DNA of 64,000 nt, taken from NCBI GenBank assembly GCA_016704655.1, contig JADIZR010000004.1:111001-175000 (forward strand), read 5' to 3'. The notes under the pieces were generated by a model. The model was not told the origin of the DNA, did not search any database, and saw nothing but the letters and a program-made list of their open reading frames with translations. The position numbers were made by a program, and so were the translations under genes. Source of the stretch: Pseudomonadota bacterium (lineage in GTDB: Bacteria > Pseudomonadota > Gammaproteobacteria > Steroidobacterales > Steroidobacteraceae). This document shows, one piece after another, positions 52,470-64,000 of the stretch. Numbering within the stretch: the first letter of the stretch is position 1; each line of letters starts with the position of its first letter.

Positions 52470-53090
52470 TCAGTGCTCCGCACCGATGCGCAGATTGCCG
52501 CGCTGCAACACTTTGTCCGTCACATCGTCGACGACCTGTACTTCTACCCAGCCATCTTCATGCAGGCGCGTGACGATCGAAACCGACTGGCTGGACTTGA
52601 GCGAGGTCACGACCTGCGGCGCCTCGGCCGCACCCATGAGCGTGATCGAGCCGCGAGCCTGGTCGAGGTTCACGATCATCCGCGCCTCGGCATGCGTGGC
52701 ATCGGCGATCGTGCCAGCAAGTTGCCCGGCACCGAACTCAGTCGAGTCGAGTTTGCCGAACTGGAAGGCCAGTGCGCTGACCAGCAGGCCACCGCCAAAG
52801 GCAGCCGCATAGCGCAGCAAGGGCCAGCTGGTGAAACCAGTGCGGCGGAGTCCGTGAGACCTCGGCGTGGCCACGGGCAAGCCCGTTACGATGGCTTCGT
52901 GCAGGCCCGACGGGATATCTTCTCGCGGCATCTCTTCGAGTGTGCGGCAGGTCCGCGTCAGGCCGTCGCGCAGTGCACGCACGGATGGATCAGCAAGCAG
53001 CAAGCGGTTGAGTTCGGCCCGCTGCGGACCGGTGAGCACGCCGTCGATTTCGGCATTGATCAGCTCGAGCGTGGTGTCCTGGCTGGTCAT
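52470..53090 (-). CDS. Anti-sigma factor, RseA-like
   Basis: This single-pass membrane protein has 206 residues. The N-terminal 80 residues (LINAEIDGVLTGPQRAELNR) look like a cytoplasmic sigma-binding domain. A transmembrane helix (LLRYAAAFGGGLLVSALAF) and a periplasmic beta-rich domain (VTRLHEDGWVEVQVVDDVTD) follow. Start ATG 53090 overlaps the sigma factor stop by four bases, the usual sigma/anti-sigma coupling. It is probably released by regulated proteolysis; no DegS/RseP gene is in view. Confidence 0.8.
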   Translation of the reverse strand: MTSQDTTLELINAEIDGVLTGPQRAELNRLLLADPSVRALRDGLTRTCRTLEEMPREDIPSGLHEAIVTGLPVATPRSHGLRRTGFTSWPLLRYAAAFGGGLLVSALAFQFGKLDSTEFGAGQLAGTIADATHAEARMIVNLDQARGSITLMGAAEAPQVVTSLKSSQSVSIVTRLHEDGWVEVQVVDDVTDKVLQRGNLRIGAEH

Positions 53091-53632
53091 TCCGACGCCC
53101 ATCCCCTGGTTCCCATCGCCGTCTTGAGCAGCTGGCGGGCGCTGAACAGGCGCGATTTGACAGTTTTCTCAGGCAGTTCGAGGATGGCAGCCATGTCCTC
53201 GTAGCTGCAGTCCATGAAGTGCCGCAGCACGATCACGGCGCGGTATTCGGTACGGAGACTCATGATCGCGGCCGCCATGCCGTCGCTGAGCTGGCGCTGA
53301 TCGAAGGCGCCTTCCGGACCAGGCGTGCCATCCGGTGTCTCGACATCGAGAGCCGCGGTGGGCTTCCGGCGCTGCAGGGACTTGATCGATTCATTGAGCG
53401 CAATCCGGTAGATCCAGCTGTAGAACTTGTGCGACGGGTCGTACTCGCCAAGGTGCTCGTACACCTTGAGAAACACGGTCTGGACGACGTCCCGGGCTTC
53501 TTCACGATCGTGCAGCATGCGCAACGCCGCGTTGAAAACCGTCTTTTCGTGCCGCCGGACCAGGGCTTCGAAGGCCCGGGGTTCCCCGCTGCACGTACGT
53601 CTGACCAGTGCTCCGTCGCTCTCGTCGTTCAT
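53087..53632 (-). CDS. ECF RNA polymerase sigma factor
   Basis: This 181-residue sigma-70 family group IV factor has region 2 with ALRMLHDREEARDVVQTVFL and YSWIYRIALNESI (-10 recognition) and region 4 with YEDMAAILELPEKTVKSRLF (helix-turn-helix for -35). Start 53632 (MNDESDGAL) is preferred to an in-frame GTG/ATG at 53677. A 51-base gap separates it from the STAS gene. Its likely targets may include the downstream GAAX-repeat gene (inference). Confidence 0.92.
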   Translation of the reverse strand: MNDESDGALVRRTCSGEPRAFEALVRRHEKTVFNAALRMLHDREEARDVVQTVFLKVYEHLGEYDPSHKFYSWIYRIALNESIKSLQRRKPTAALDVETPDGTPGPEGAFDQRQLSDGMAAAIMSLRTEYRAVIVLRHFMDCSYEDMAAILELPEKTVKSRLFSARQLLKTAMGTRGWASE

Positions 53633-53683
53633 AAATACCGGCGGACGCCCAGAAAGTTGGTCGGGGTACCGGTCCATCGGCCG

Positions 53684-53980
53684 TCAACTGCCGGCCGGGA
53701 CGATTTCGAAGATCCGGTCGAACCCCGCGTACTTGAAGATGTCGCGGATATGCTTGTTGGCGTTGACGAGCCGCAGGCCCTGCCCCGACGCCATCACGCG
53801 CTTCTGCGTCTTGAGCAGCACGCCAAGACCGGCGCTGGACACGTAGTCGAGCCCGGCCAGGTCGACCACGCGTGGCGCAGGGACGCCATCCATGAACTGC
53901 AGCGCTTTGTCGCACTGGGCCGCATCCAGGCGCCCGGTCATGATGATTTCGCCCTGCTCGCCCAATCGAATCTCGAACAT
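53684..53980 (-). CDS. STAS-domain anti-sigma factor antagonist
   Basis: This 98-residue single STAS domain protein of the SpoIIAA/RsbV type has the phosphorylation loop DYVSSAGLGVLL with the target serine. It would be phosphorylated by a HATPase kinase and dephosphorylated by a PP2C phosphatase. Both activities appear fused in the gene six bases upstream. It belongs to a partner-switching module placed directly before an ECF sigma gene. Confidence 0.92.
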   Translation of the reverse strand: MFEIRLGEQGEIIMTGRLDAAQCDKALQFMDGVPAPRVVDLAGLDYVSSAGLGVLLKTQKRVMASGQGLRLVNANKHIRDIFKYAGFDRIFEIVPAGS

Positions 53981-53986
53981 CCAGTC

Positions 53987-55681
53987 TCACCCTGCCTCGA
54001 GCAACTTGGTAAACGTGATCGTGCTGCGACGCTCCGTGTACTCGTACTGGAGCGTGGTCGCCATCTGCTGCACGAGGTGCAGACCCAGCCCGCCCGGCTG
54101 GCGCTCGGCGAGCGGCTTATCGATGTCGACCGCCGGCGCGTGCGTGACGTCGAACGAATCCACGTCGAAATCCGTGATCCGCACGGTGAGCTGCTCGGGC
54201 GTGTGGCCGAGGCTCAGCGAAATGTCGTGCGGGCTGGCCGCGTTGTATTTGATGAAGTTCGTGAACAGCTCTTCGACGATGAAGCACACCGGCATGTGCA
54301 GTTCGGCGTCGAGCGAGCGGGCCGCAATGAAGTCGCCGACGAACCGGAAGATGCCGTCGAGCGACTCCAGCGAGCGCGGGAAATAGCGCTGGATCGTGGT
54401 GCGGCCGGCAGTTTCGCCGCGGCGCGCAAGCAAGACGATCGTGATGTCGTCCCCCTGCGGATGGCCGTCGGCGAACACGTGCACTGCCTGCAGGAGCCGC
54501 GCGAGCAGGTCGGACATCGAGCCTTCATGGCGCGTGCGCAGCACCTGCTCGACGCCTGCCGTGCCGAACATCGTGCCCGCCGGGTTCTCGCATTCGAACA
54601 CGCCGTCGGTGATCAGGCCGAGTATGTCGCCCGGCGCGAGTTCGATCCGGTGCGGCGGATCGATCCCGGGAAACTTCATGAACCCAAGCGGAAACGTCGT
54701 GGGCGACAGCCAGCGGCAGACCCCGGTCGCCGCCTGGAAATGCAGCAGCGGACCCTGGCCCGCCGCATGGTAATCGACCCGGTGCGTGTCCGTGTCGAGG
54801 ACACCGAAGAACGCCGTGACGAAGTGCTCTTCCGGCAAGTCCTCGACCAGCTGGTTGTTGACCTGGGCAAAAATGGCGTCGAGGTCGGCGCCGAGCCGCA
54901 ACGCGACGCGCAGCATGCCCGTCATCTGCGTGGCGCTGAGCGCGGGCCCGATACCGTGGCCACTGGCGTCGCCGAGCAACAGAAAGAGACGCCGCTCGTC
55001 GAGGGGGACGAGATCGAAGGTGTCGCCGCCGGTCTGGTCTGCCGGGCAGAACTGGCCGGCCATGTCGTACTCCGCCAATTGCGGCATTTCCGACGGCAGC
55101 GTGCTCATCTGGATTTCGCGGGCGAGCTTGATCTCGCGATCGAGCTTTTCGGCCTGCGCCAGCGAGCGCGACATGCGCTCGCGCTGGATGAAGACGACGC
55201 ATTGCGCCGCGAGCGTCTCCGCCACGCGTTCGTCTTCGGTCGAGAAGGCGCCTTGCTCGCTGTCGACGACCTGCAGCACGCCCACGAGCTGCGCGCGTTC
55301 GATGAGTGGCACCGACAGCATGCAGCGGACATCGTTGTCGACGTCGAGATCGACGGCCGGATCGAACAGCGGTTCGCGCTTGCAGTCGGGCACGTTGATG
55401 ACCTGGCGCGAGCGGGCTGTCAGTCCGAGCACACCTTGCGAGAGATTGGCGCGAACGGGCGGCGCGCCCGGTGGCCCGCCGGTGAGAACCAGCGCGCCCT
55501 GCTCCGGTTCGAACAGCCAGACGGTTGCCCGCTCGCCCCGCAGCACGCTGCGCGCAGCCTCGCCGATTTCGGCCAGCACTTCGGCCAATTCGAACGGAGC
55601 GGCGAGCCTGCGCGTGACCTCGAGGATCTGCAGCAGCGCTTCCGCACGTAGTCCGACGGACGCCGTCGCTTCTGGGTGCAC
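53987..55681 (-). CDS. GAF-PP2C phosphatase-HATPase fusion (partner-switching regulator)
   Basis: This 564-residue three-domain protein has a GAF sensor (about 15-170), a SpoIIE/RsbU-type PP2C phosphatase and a C-terminal RsbW-like ATPase. The phosphatase has metal motifs GGDTFDLV, GDASGHGIGPAL, ITDGVFE and GDDITIVLL. The ATPase has N-box IVEELFTNFIKYNA and G-box PGGLGLHLVQQM. It could thus both phosphorylate and dephosphorylate the adjacent STAS protein. The GTG at 55681 follows GAGGGGAG at a good distance and starts just before the GAF domain; upstream in-frame codons look non-coding. About 290 bases upstream hold only hairpins. Confidence 0.88.
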   Translation of the reverse strand: MHPEATASVGLRAEALLQILEVTRRLAAPFELAEVLAEIGEAARSVLRGERATVWLFEPEQGALVLTGGPPGAPPVRANLSQGVLGLTARSRQVINVPDCKREPLFDPAVDLDVDNDVRCMLSVPLIERAQLVGVLQVVDSEQGAFSTEDERVAETLAAQCVVFIQRERMSRSLAQAEKLDREIKLAREIQMSTLPSEMPQLAEYDMAGQFCPADQTGGDTFDLVPLDERRLFLLLGDASGHGIGPALSATQMTGMLRVALRLGADLDAIFAQVNNQLVEDLPEEHFVTAFFGVLDTDTHRVDYHAAGQGPLLHFQAATGVCRWLSPTTFPLGFMKFPGIDPPHRIELAPGDILGLITDGVFECENPAGTMFGTAGVEQVLRTRHEGSMSDLLARLLQAVHVFADGHPQGDDITIVLLARRGETAGRTTIQRYFPRSLESLDGIFRFVGDFIAARSLDAELHMPVCFIVEELFTNFIKYNAASPHDISLSLGHTPEQLTVRITDFDVDSFDVTHAPAVDIDKPLAERQPGGLGLHLVQQMATTLQYEYTERRSTITFTKLLEAG

Positions 55682-55868
55682 TGGCTCCCCTCGTTGTTCC
55701 CCAAGCCCGTTACCCGAGGCCGGAGTGTGCCTGCGACGCATTCGATCTGCACGTTTATGGCGGTGCAACACGGTCGGGGACACCGCGTGTCCGTGCGACG
55801 ACCCGTGCGTCGCTCGTCCTGGATAGGGGAAACGCACTAATGGCGCTGGCCGCCACGGCTCGTGGCGC

Positions 55869-55912
55869 AAAAAAGCGTTCGGGCCGGCACGACTGCGCGC
55901 CCCGGCCCGAAC
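55869..55912 (-). terminator. Rho-independent terminator of the octaheme cytochrome gene
   Basis: On the minus strand an 11-pair stem GTTCGGGCCGG / CCGGCCCGAAC is followed by GCTTTTTTG. A second hairpin (GCCCACGA / TCGTGGGC) at 55917-55940 lies between it and the stop codon. Confidence 0.9.
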
Positions 55913-55971
55913 GGCGCCCACGACATGCGTCTCGTGGGCGCAAGGCGTCGTGACCGACGCCAGGGAGTCAA

Positions 55972-57633
55972 TCAGGGCAGCGTTTGCGTTCCGCCCGTGG
56001 CCGGGTCCTTTGTCCAACCCAGCGCCGTCCAGTCGATCTGGTCAGAGAAGTGGCAGTCGGCGCAGCCATTGTCCTTGCCGTACGCCTGCTCCGCGGGTGC
56101 AACCTCGTGGTCGACCTTCAACAGCATGATCGTGTCCACGAACTCGTAGGTTCCGCTGTACGGCTGACCCGTGTAGAAAGTGCCACTCGCCAGGGCACGA
56201 CCCCAGTCGAAGCTGATCCAGTAGGCATCCGGATCGGTCGTCGCGTTGCCGAAGAGATTCGGTACCAGCACCGTCTTGTTGGTACTGTCCGCTGGCTGGT
56301 TGCCCGTCATCTTCTTGAACGGATAGATCATCGCACCCGGTGTCTGGTACGTTGCGGTCGGCGACGCGAGATCGACGGGCAGCGACGCGTACTGGTCATT
56401 CACGTTGAGCATCACGCGGTTCCACTTGCCGTCGAAGTAGCGCAACGTCGGCCGCACGTTGTTCTTCCAGGTGAAGCAACCCTTCTGCTTGCTGTACGTC
56501 GGCCGGGCCGGCAGGACCGCCGGATCTGCCGGCGCGCAGGTGCCGGGCGCGGCGTCCAGGCCTGCCTCGGCCCAGCGCCAGTCAACCATCGTGGACACCT
56601 TCCGCGCGATCGTCGGGATGTGGCACACCTGGCAGGCGAGCCTGGAGTGCGACTGCACGAGGCTCTCGACGGAAGTGCCTGCGTGGATACTCGTCACGGC
56701 GCCGTGGCAGTCGGAGCAGTCCTGCATCGCGCCTTCGTCGATCGAGTGGAACGCCATGCCGCCGATGCCGTGCGACAGGGTGTTGCCGGCCGAGTCCTTC
56801 TTCACCTGATGACACTTGACGCACGTAAAATTCCCGCCGTCGGTGCCCATGTGGACGTCGTATTGTTTCGTCGTCGCCGTCATGTCGGTGGAAATGTCGC
56901 CGTGCTTGACGTTGTCGTCGCCGCCCGCGCGGCTGTGGCAGAACACGCAGGTGGAGCGCGGCGGTACGCCGAGGTTCGTGCCGACGCTCTGCGCAACCTT
57001 GTTCAGGTCCACCGTCGGGTCAGGCGCTCCGGCGGTCGTCGCGCCTTTCTTGTAGGTGCCGGTCTGGTCGTGGCAGGCGAGGCAGTCGATATTCTTGGGA
57101 TTGCCGAAGTCGAATGACTTGTCCTTCCAGCCGATGCCGATGTGGCACTGCGTGCAGCGCCCTTCGTTCGACGGCACGGCCTGGCAGAAGTTGTTGATCA
57201 GGTCCTTCTTGCCATGTATGCCGGCTTCATAACCGGCGATGTTCGACGAGACGCCCTCCCACTTCCAGTGCGCGGTCGTCATCACGTCGTCGCCGATCTT
57301 GCCGTGGCAATTCAGGCACTGCGTCGTGCCGGTGTAGGCGTTCTCGGTGAAGTAGCCCTTGTGCAGGCCGGCAGGATCGTAGGCACCGGACGGTGCGCGA
57401 CAATCGCTCACGTCGACCGTGCCGTTCTCGTCCGTGTCCTCCGTGGCCAGGTCAGCCACGCCGTTCTGGTTCAGGTCCCAGCAGTTGAGGCCGTTGGTTC
57501 CATCGGTGCCGGATGAGCCGGGCGCGCCGTCGGTTCCAGCTGCACCGTCCCTGCCATCGTCACCCGCGCAACCTCCCAGGCAGAGGAATGCAGCTGTCAA
57601 AAACGTGGAAAACAACAAACTGGGTTTACGCAT
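55972..57633 (-). CDS. Octaheme tetrathionate reductase (OTR)-like lipoprotein cytochrome
   Basis: This 553-residue exported octaheme cytochrome has a lipobox (LCLGGC), a collagen-like linker (DDGRDGAAGTDGAPG), and then eight CxxCH sites: CLNCH, CTQCH, CLACH, CVFCH, CVKCH, CSDCH, CQVCH and CADCH. Spacing and the motif TTQCLNCHGKIGDDVMTTAH near the first heme resemble Shewanella OTR, which reduces tetrathionate, nitrite and hydroxylamine in vitro. The lipid anchor is unusual and suggests a membrane or surface location. ATG 57633 was chosen (MRKPSLLFST); an in-frame codon three residues earlier is possible. It diverges from a sigma-54 activator that may control it. Confidence 0.85.
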   Translation of the reverse strand: MRKPSLLFSTFLTAAFLCLGGCAGDDGRDGAAGTDGAPGSSGTDGTNGLNCWDLNQNGVADLATEDTDENGTVDVSDCRAPSGAYDPAGLHKGYFTENAYTGTTQCLNCHGKIGDDVMTTAHWKWEGVSSNIAGYEAGIHGKKDLINNFCQAVPSNEGRCTQCHIGIGWKDKSFDFGNPKNIDCLACHDQTGTYKKGATTAGAPDPTVDLNKVAQSVGTNLGVPPRSTCVFCHSRAGGDDNVKHGDISTDMTATTKQYDVHMGTDGGNFTCVKCHQVKKDSAGNTLSHGIGGMAFHSIDEGAMQDCSDCHGAVTSIHAGTSVESLVQSHSRLACQVCHIPTIARKVSTMVDWRWAEAGLDAAPGTCAPADPAVLPARPTYSKQKGCFTWKNNVRPTLRYFDGKWNRVMLNVNDQYASLPVDLASPTATYQTPGAMIYPFKKMTGNQPADSTNKTVLVPNLFGNATTDPDAYWISFDWGRALASGTFYTGQPYSGTYEFVDTIMLLKVDHEVAPAEQAYGKDNGCADCHFSDQIDWTALGWTKDPATGGTQTLP

Positions 57634-57833
57634 GATCGCCACTCCCGGTGGTCGGCTCTTTGTACCGGTAGCAATGCATGGGTCGTGCCACGCCGGAGCG
57701 AGCGCCTTCGATCACCGTTTTGGCCGATTTTTCATACGGCTGGACACGTCGCTGCGGCAATCCACGACAGCCGCGTTCCTGCCAGCGGCGACATACTGCC
57801 AATGCTCCACTGCCATATCTGACAGGTCGCGCG

Positions 57834-59955
57834 ATGAACCAGACTGCTCCTGCGCCCGCTCAACTCGTGGCTCTGCTCGAGCAGCTGCCAGGCTGCCGGA
57901 TCCTGATGGATCCGGACTACCGGATAGTCGCGGCCAATCGCACCTATCGGACACATTGCGGACGGGGTGCGGACATCGACGTCGTCGGTCGCCATTGCTA
58001 CGAGGTATCGCATGGCTACGACAAGCCTTGCGACCAGGCGGGGGAATCCTGCCCACGACAGGCGGCGCTCGCTTCAGGCCAGGCTGAACACTGCGTGCAC
58101 GTGCACCACTCGCCGCGCGGGGCCGAACACGTGCAGGTCGAGATCACACCGCTGCGCAATGCCCGCGGGCGAATCACGCTGTTCGCCGAGCACATGCAAC
58201 CGCTGCAGGGCGTCTGTGCCATTCGCCCGGCCGAGGGCCTGATCGGTCAGGATCCTGCCTTCCTCAAGATGCTCAACCTGGTAATGCGTGTCGCGCCAAC
58301 GGACACGTCGGTCCTGCTCCTTGGCGAAACCGGCACCGGCAAGGAGATGATCGCGCGTGCGACCCACGAAGCCAGCCTGCGCGCGAGCGCGCCGTTCGTC
58401 GCGGTCGACTGCTCCGGCCTGACGGAAACGCTGTTCGAGAGCGAGCTCTTCGGTCACGAAAAGGGCTCGTTCACCGGCGCCATCGCCCGCAGGATCGGCC
58501 TGGTCGAGTCTGCGACGGGTGGCACTTTGTTCCTGGACGAGGTCGGCGACATTCCGCTGACGCTGCAGGTCAAGCTGCTGCGCCTGATCGAAACGGGCGT
58601 CTATCGGCGGGTCGGCGGGACCGAGGCCCGGCACGCCGATTGTCGGCTGATCGCGGCCACGCATCGCGACCTGCCCCAACTGGTGCGTGACGAGAAATTC
58701 CGCAGCGACCTGTACTATCGCATCAACGCGTTTCCGATTGGCCTACCGCCGCTGCGCGACCGCCCAGCCGACATCGGCCCGCTCGCCCGGAGCCTGTTGC
58801 AACGTGTCCGTCCGGGTCATTCGCAAACGATCGACGATCACGCGATGCGCCTGCTCGAGGCGTACGACTTTCCGGGGAACGTGCGGGAACTGCGCAACAT
58901 CGTCGAGCGCGCGAGCCTGCTTGCCGACAATGGTTCGATAGAGGCGCGGCATCTGCCAGACGCGGTGCGCCGCGCCGGTGATTCGCTGGCGCGCGGCCAG
59001 GGCAGGATGACTGCAAGGAAGCCGCTGCAGGCTGCCGAAATCGCGGCGCTGCGGGGGGGAAAGGGGGGGGGGGAAAAAAAAAAAAAAAAAGTCTCGTATA
59101 AAATCGGTATCCAACTTTTTGGGGAAATACAGGACGGTGAACGCCCAGCGGTAGTGCGAAAAACACCGCCGTCTCAACACAACCACCACCACAAAACAAA
59201 CCTCTTACATCCACACCCACCCAACTCCTCTTACCACCGGCCGGACCGCAACGGCGCGGGGCGGGGGGGGGGGGCGCCCCGCCCCGGCGGGGCCCCCCCC
59301 CCGCCGCGGACGCACGGCCGAAGGGAGGGCGGGCCAGGCCGGCCGGCAACAAAAACAAAAAACAAAAAGCTCTCACACTAAAAACTACATATCCAGCGTC
59401 GGCGGCACAAAAAATCCCGTGAATTCACCAACCTTAGGCGGGACGGGGGGCCGGGGGGGGGGGGGCCCGGGCCGCCCGGCCCCCCCCCCCCGGCGGCCAG
59501 GCCCCCGGCCGCCGCCGGCGCCCCCCCCGGGCCCCGGGCGCCCCCGGCCCCCCCCCGAGCCGCGGCCGCCCCCCCCCCCCCCCCCCCCCCCCGCCCCCGC
59601 CCCCGCCCCCCCGGGCCCCGCCCCCCGGCCCGCGGCCGCCCCCCGCCCCGCCCAACCGGGCCCCCCCCCCCCCCCCCCCCCCGGCCCCCCCGCCCCCCCC
59701 CCGCCCCGCGCCCCCGCCCCCCGGCCGGCCCCCCCCCGGCCCCCCCCGGGCACGCCCCCCCCCCCCCCCCCCCGCCCCCCCCCGCCGCGCCCCGGGCACG
59801 CCCCCCGCCCAGGACCGCCGAGGACCGCGCCGCCCCCCCCCCCCCCCCCCCGTGAAGCCGTGCGCATCCACGGCGGCAGCCGGCGCGAACTCGCGGCTGC
59901 GCTCGGCATGAGCGAGCGCACGCTCTACCGGAAGCTCCGCGCTCTCGAGGCGTGA
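57834..59955 (+). CDS. PAS-type sigma-54-dependent activator, interrupted by artefact sequence
   Basis: This enhancer-binding protein has 440 residues when joined. A Cys-containing PAS domain (HCYEVSHGYDKPC, GESCPRQAAL) is followed by the AAA+ domain with Walker A GETGTGKE, sigma-54 contact loop GSFTGA, Walker B GGTLFLDEVGDI and DFPGNVREL. The C-terminal Fis-type helix-turn-helix is RRELAAALGMSERTLYRKLR. The coding sequence stops making sense after GCGCTGCG at 59053 and resumes at 59853. Deleting 59054-59852 gives CTG CGT GAA GCC, that is AALREAV, with an open frame to the stop. It faces away from the octaheme gene and probably regulates it. Confidence 0.85.
59054..59852. other. Homopolymer and low-complexity insertion, probable artefact
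   Basis: These 799 bases inside the activator gene consist of G runs, an 18-A run, a short AT/AC-rich patch (59095-59400) and then 450 bases of nearly pure C with G. No codon bias, gene or repeat family is visible. Excision restores the host reading frame exactly. The patch 59095-59400 has no resemblance to the rest of the window. Confidence 0.8.
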
Positions 59956-60010
59956 CTGGCGTGACGACCCGAGCGCAATCCGTACCGGGTGGCGAGACCT
60001 GAAAAAGAAA

Positions 60011-60046
60011 AACCCCCGACAGGTTGCCCTGTCGGGGGTTTTGTTT
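60011..60046. terminator. Bidirectional terminator, rRNA operon/activator gene
   Basis: AACCCCCGACAGG and CCTGTCGGGGGTT form a perfect 13-pair stem with loop TTGC. On the plus strand TTGTTT follows, and on the minus strand TTTCTTTTTC follows. It can end both the rRNA transcript and the activator gene. Confidence 0.92.
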
Positions 60047-60050
60047 GAGA

Positions 60051-60168
60051 GCCTGGCAGTGACCTACTCTTGCATGGTCGAGGACCAAACTACCATTGGC
60101 GCAGAGCGTTTTCACTTCCGAGTTCGGAAAGGGATCGGGTGGTTCCCGCTCGCTATGGCCGCCAGGCA
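60051..60168 (-). rRNA. rrf: 5S ribosomal RNA
   Basis: About 118 bases whose ends pair (TGCCTGGCGG / GCCTGGCA). The internal CGAACTCGGAAGTGAAA-type loop B/C sequence, read on the minus strand, is typical of 5S rRNA. It lies downstream of the 23S gene. Confidence 0.93.
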
Positions 60169-60320
60169 AACCGGCTCATGCACCGCGCTTGCGCGCGGGC
60201 ACAGAATTCGAATCGGGGTATGACGCGAGCGTGTCGCTTTCGAAGCGATAACAGTCGCTGATGATCTTCAGTCACACGCCAAGGGTTGGAACCGGGTTCC
60301 AGACCGATTGGGTGTTATAT

Positions 60321-63213
<2,893 letters not shown>

Positions 63214-63448
63214 ATATAACCCCAATCGTTCTGGAGTCATGGACCAAATAAAATCAATCAGCTGGTATCTCTTACGAATGCGACACGCTTTCGAATCACA
63301 AGTTGAAATCAACTCGTTCCTCGGCGTCATACCCAAATTCAAATTTTTAAAGAGCGTCGCAGCGTTGCTGCGATACATGAGACCACGCGTGCATCGAGAC
63401 TTTCGACGCGGTGCAGGCGTGGTATCACGCGGACTGTGAAGCGGGACC

Positions 63449-63524
63449 TGGTGGAGCCAGTCGGGATCGAACCGACGACCCCCTGCTTGCAAAGCAGGTG
63501 CTCTCCCAGCTGAGCTATGGCCCC
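63449..63524 (-). tRNA. tRNA-Ala (anticodon TGC)
   Basis: This 76-base gene has acceptor GGGGCCA, anticodon loop TTTGCAA inside CTGC...GCAG, GGTTCGATCC T loop and encoded CCA. It lies in the 16S-23S spacer. Confidence 0.96.
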
Positions 63525-63542
63525 CAGGTCAGATCCCCAGAA

Positions 63543-63619
63543 TGGTGGGTCTGGGAAGATTCGAACTTCCGGCCTCACCCTTATCAGGGGTGCGCTCTGA
63601 CCAACTGAGCTACAGACCC
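63543..63619 (-). tRNA. tRNA-Ile (anticodon GAT)
   Basis: This 77-base gene has acceptor GGGTCTG / CAGACCC, anticodon stem CCCCT / AGGGT-type with loop CTGATAA, T loop AGTTCGAAT and encoded CCA. It is placed 5' of tRNA-Ala in the rRNA spacer, as in many Gammaproteobacteria. Confidence 0.96.
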
Positions 63620-63739
63620 GGCTTCGAGACATTCTACAGGCATGACCTGGAACGCCGGCGATCAGTCCAGCTTCACTTTAATCGAATACAGGTAACTTGA
63701 ATGGGAACTCGCACCGAGCATGAGCTCGTGCTGTCTTTT

Positions 63740-64000
<261 letters not shown>

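Noticed and set aside
59419..59955. Poly-proline open frame before the Fis-type helix-turn-helix
   Set aside because: It arises from C homopolymers in the suspected artefact; only the final part is real coding sequence of the activator.

Overview
The window looks like a high-GC gammaproteobacterial chromosome. The evidence is the 16S-Ile-Ala-23S-5S rRNA operon entering at the right edge, the birA-coaX-SPOR-tRNA block, FeoAB, HypA-F, and an MtrCAB-type electron conduit. No species can be named from the sequence alone. There is no phage, integrase, IS element or CRISPR that I can see.

Layout. 1-6099: a V/A-type ATPase operon (I-K-F-E-A-B-D, + strand) with almost every start codon overlapping the previous stop. 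It is followed by a UbiA-family prenyltransferase and a YbjT-like (DUF2867) gene whose middle is missing and replaced by poly-G. 7633-15330 (- strand): an extracellular electron transfer operon made of two OmcA/MtrC decaheme lipoproteins, an MtrA/DmsE decaheme cytochrome and the MtrB porin. 15590-18598: an OB-fold-like lipoprotein and a fused permease/spermidine synthase. 18807-24102: a tandem, mosaic duplication carrying two more OmcA/MtrC decaheme genes, both broken by single-base indels. 24407-31937: an NTF2-like protein, then the hydrogenase-maturation operon hypC-A-B-D-F-(radical SAM)-E. No hydrogenase structural genes are in view. 32244-38788: small lipoprotein, zinc-ribbon protein, bactofilin, tRNA-Thr, SPOR protein, two tandem monoheme cytochromes, coaX, birA, plsY and a CtlX-like hydrolase. 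38953-45550: feoA-feoB-small Cys protein, then a multiheme/cytochrome b fusion resembling Geobacter CbcL, a NapC/NirT protein resembling Geobacter ImcH, and a monoheme cytochrome. 45790-55681: an ABC-F ATPase, a PrsW-like protease, a large HExxH/beta-propeller-like protein, a membrane-anchored GAAX tetrapeptide-repeat protein, an ECF sigma/anti-sigma pair, and a STAS plus GAF-PP2C-HATPase partner-switching module. 55972-59955: an octaheme tetrathionate-reductase-like lipoprotein cytochrome divergent from a PAS-type sigma-54 activator. 60051-64000: the rRNA operon (- strand).

How it fits together (inference). Quinol would be oxidised by the CbcL-like and/or ImcH-like inner-membrane cytochromes. 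Electrons would cross the periplasm through the small monoheme cytochromes, pass the outer membrane through the MtrA-MtrB conduit, and reach acceptors or donors outside through four OmcA/MtrC-type surface cytochromes. FeoAB beside the inner-membrane modules would fit uptake of Fe(II) produced by iron reduction. Direction (metal reduction or Fe(II) oxidation) cannot be read from the sequence.

Data quality. At least six genes carry one-base indels, and two stretches (7206-7440 and 59054-59852) consist of G/C/A homopolymer junk. Removing the second stretch restores a perfect reading frame. Broken genes here should first be suspected of being assembly errors.
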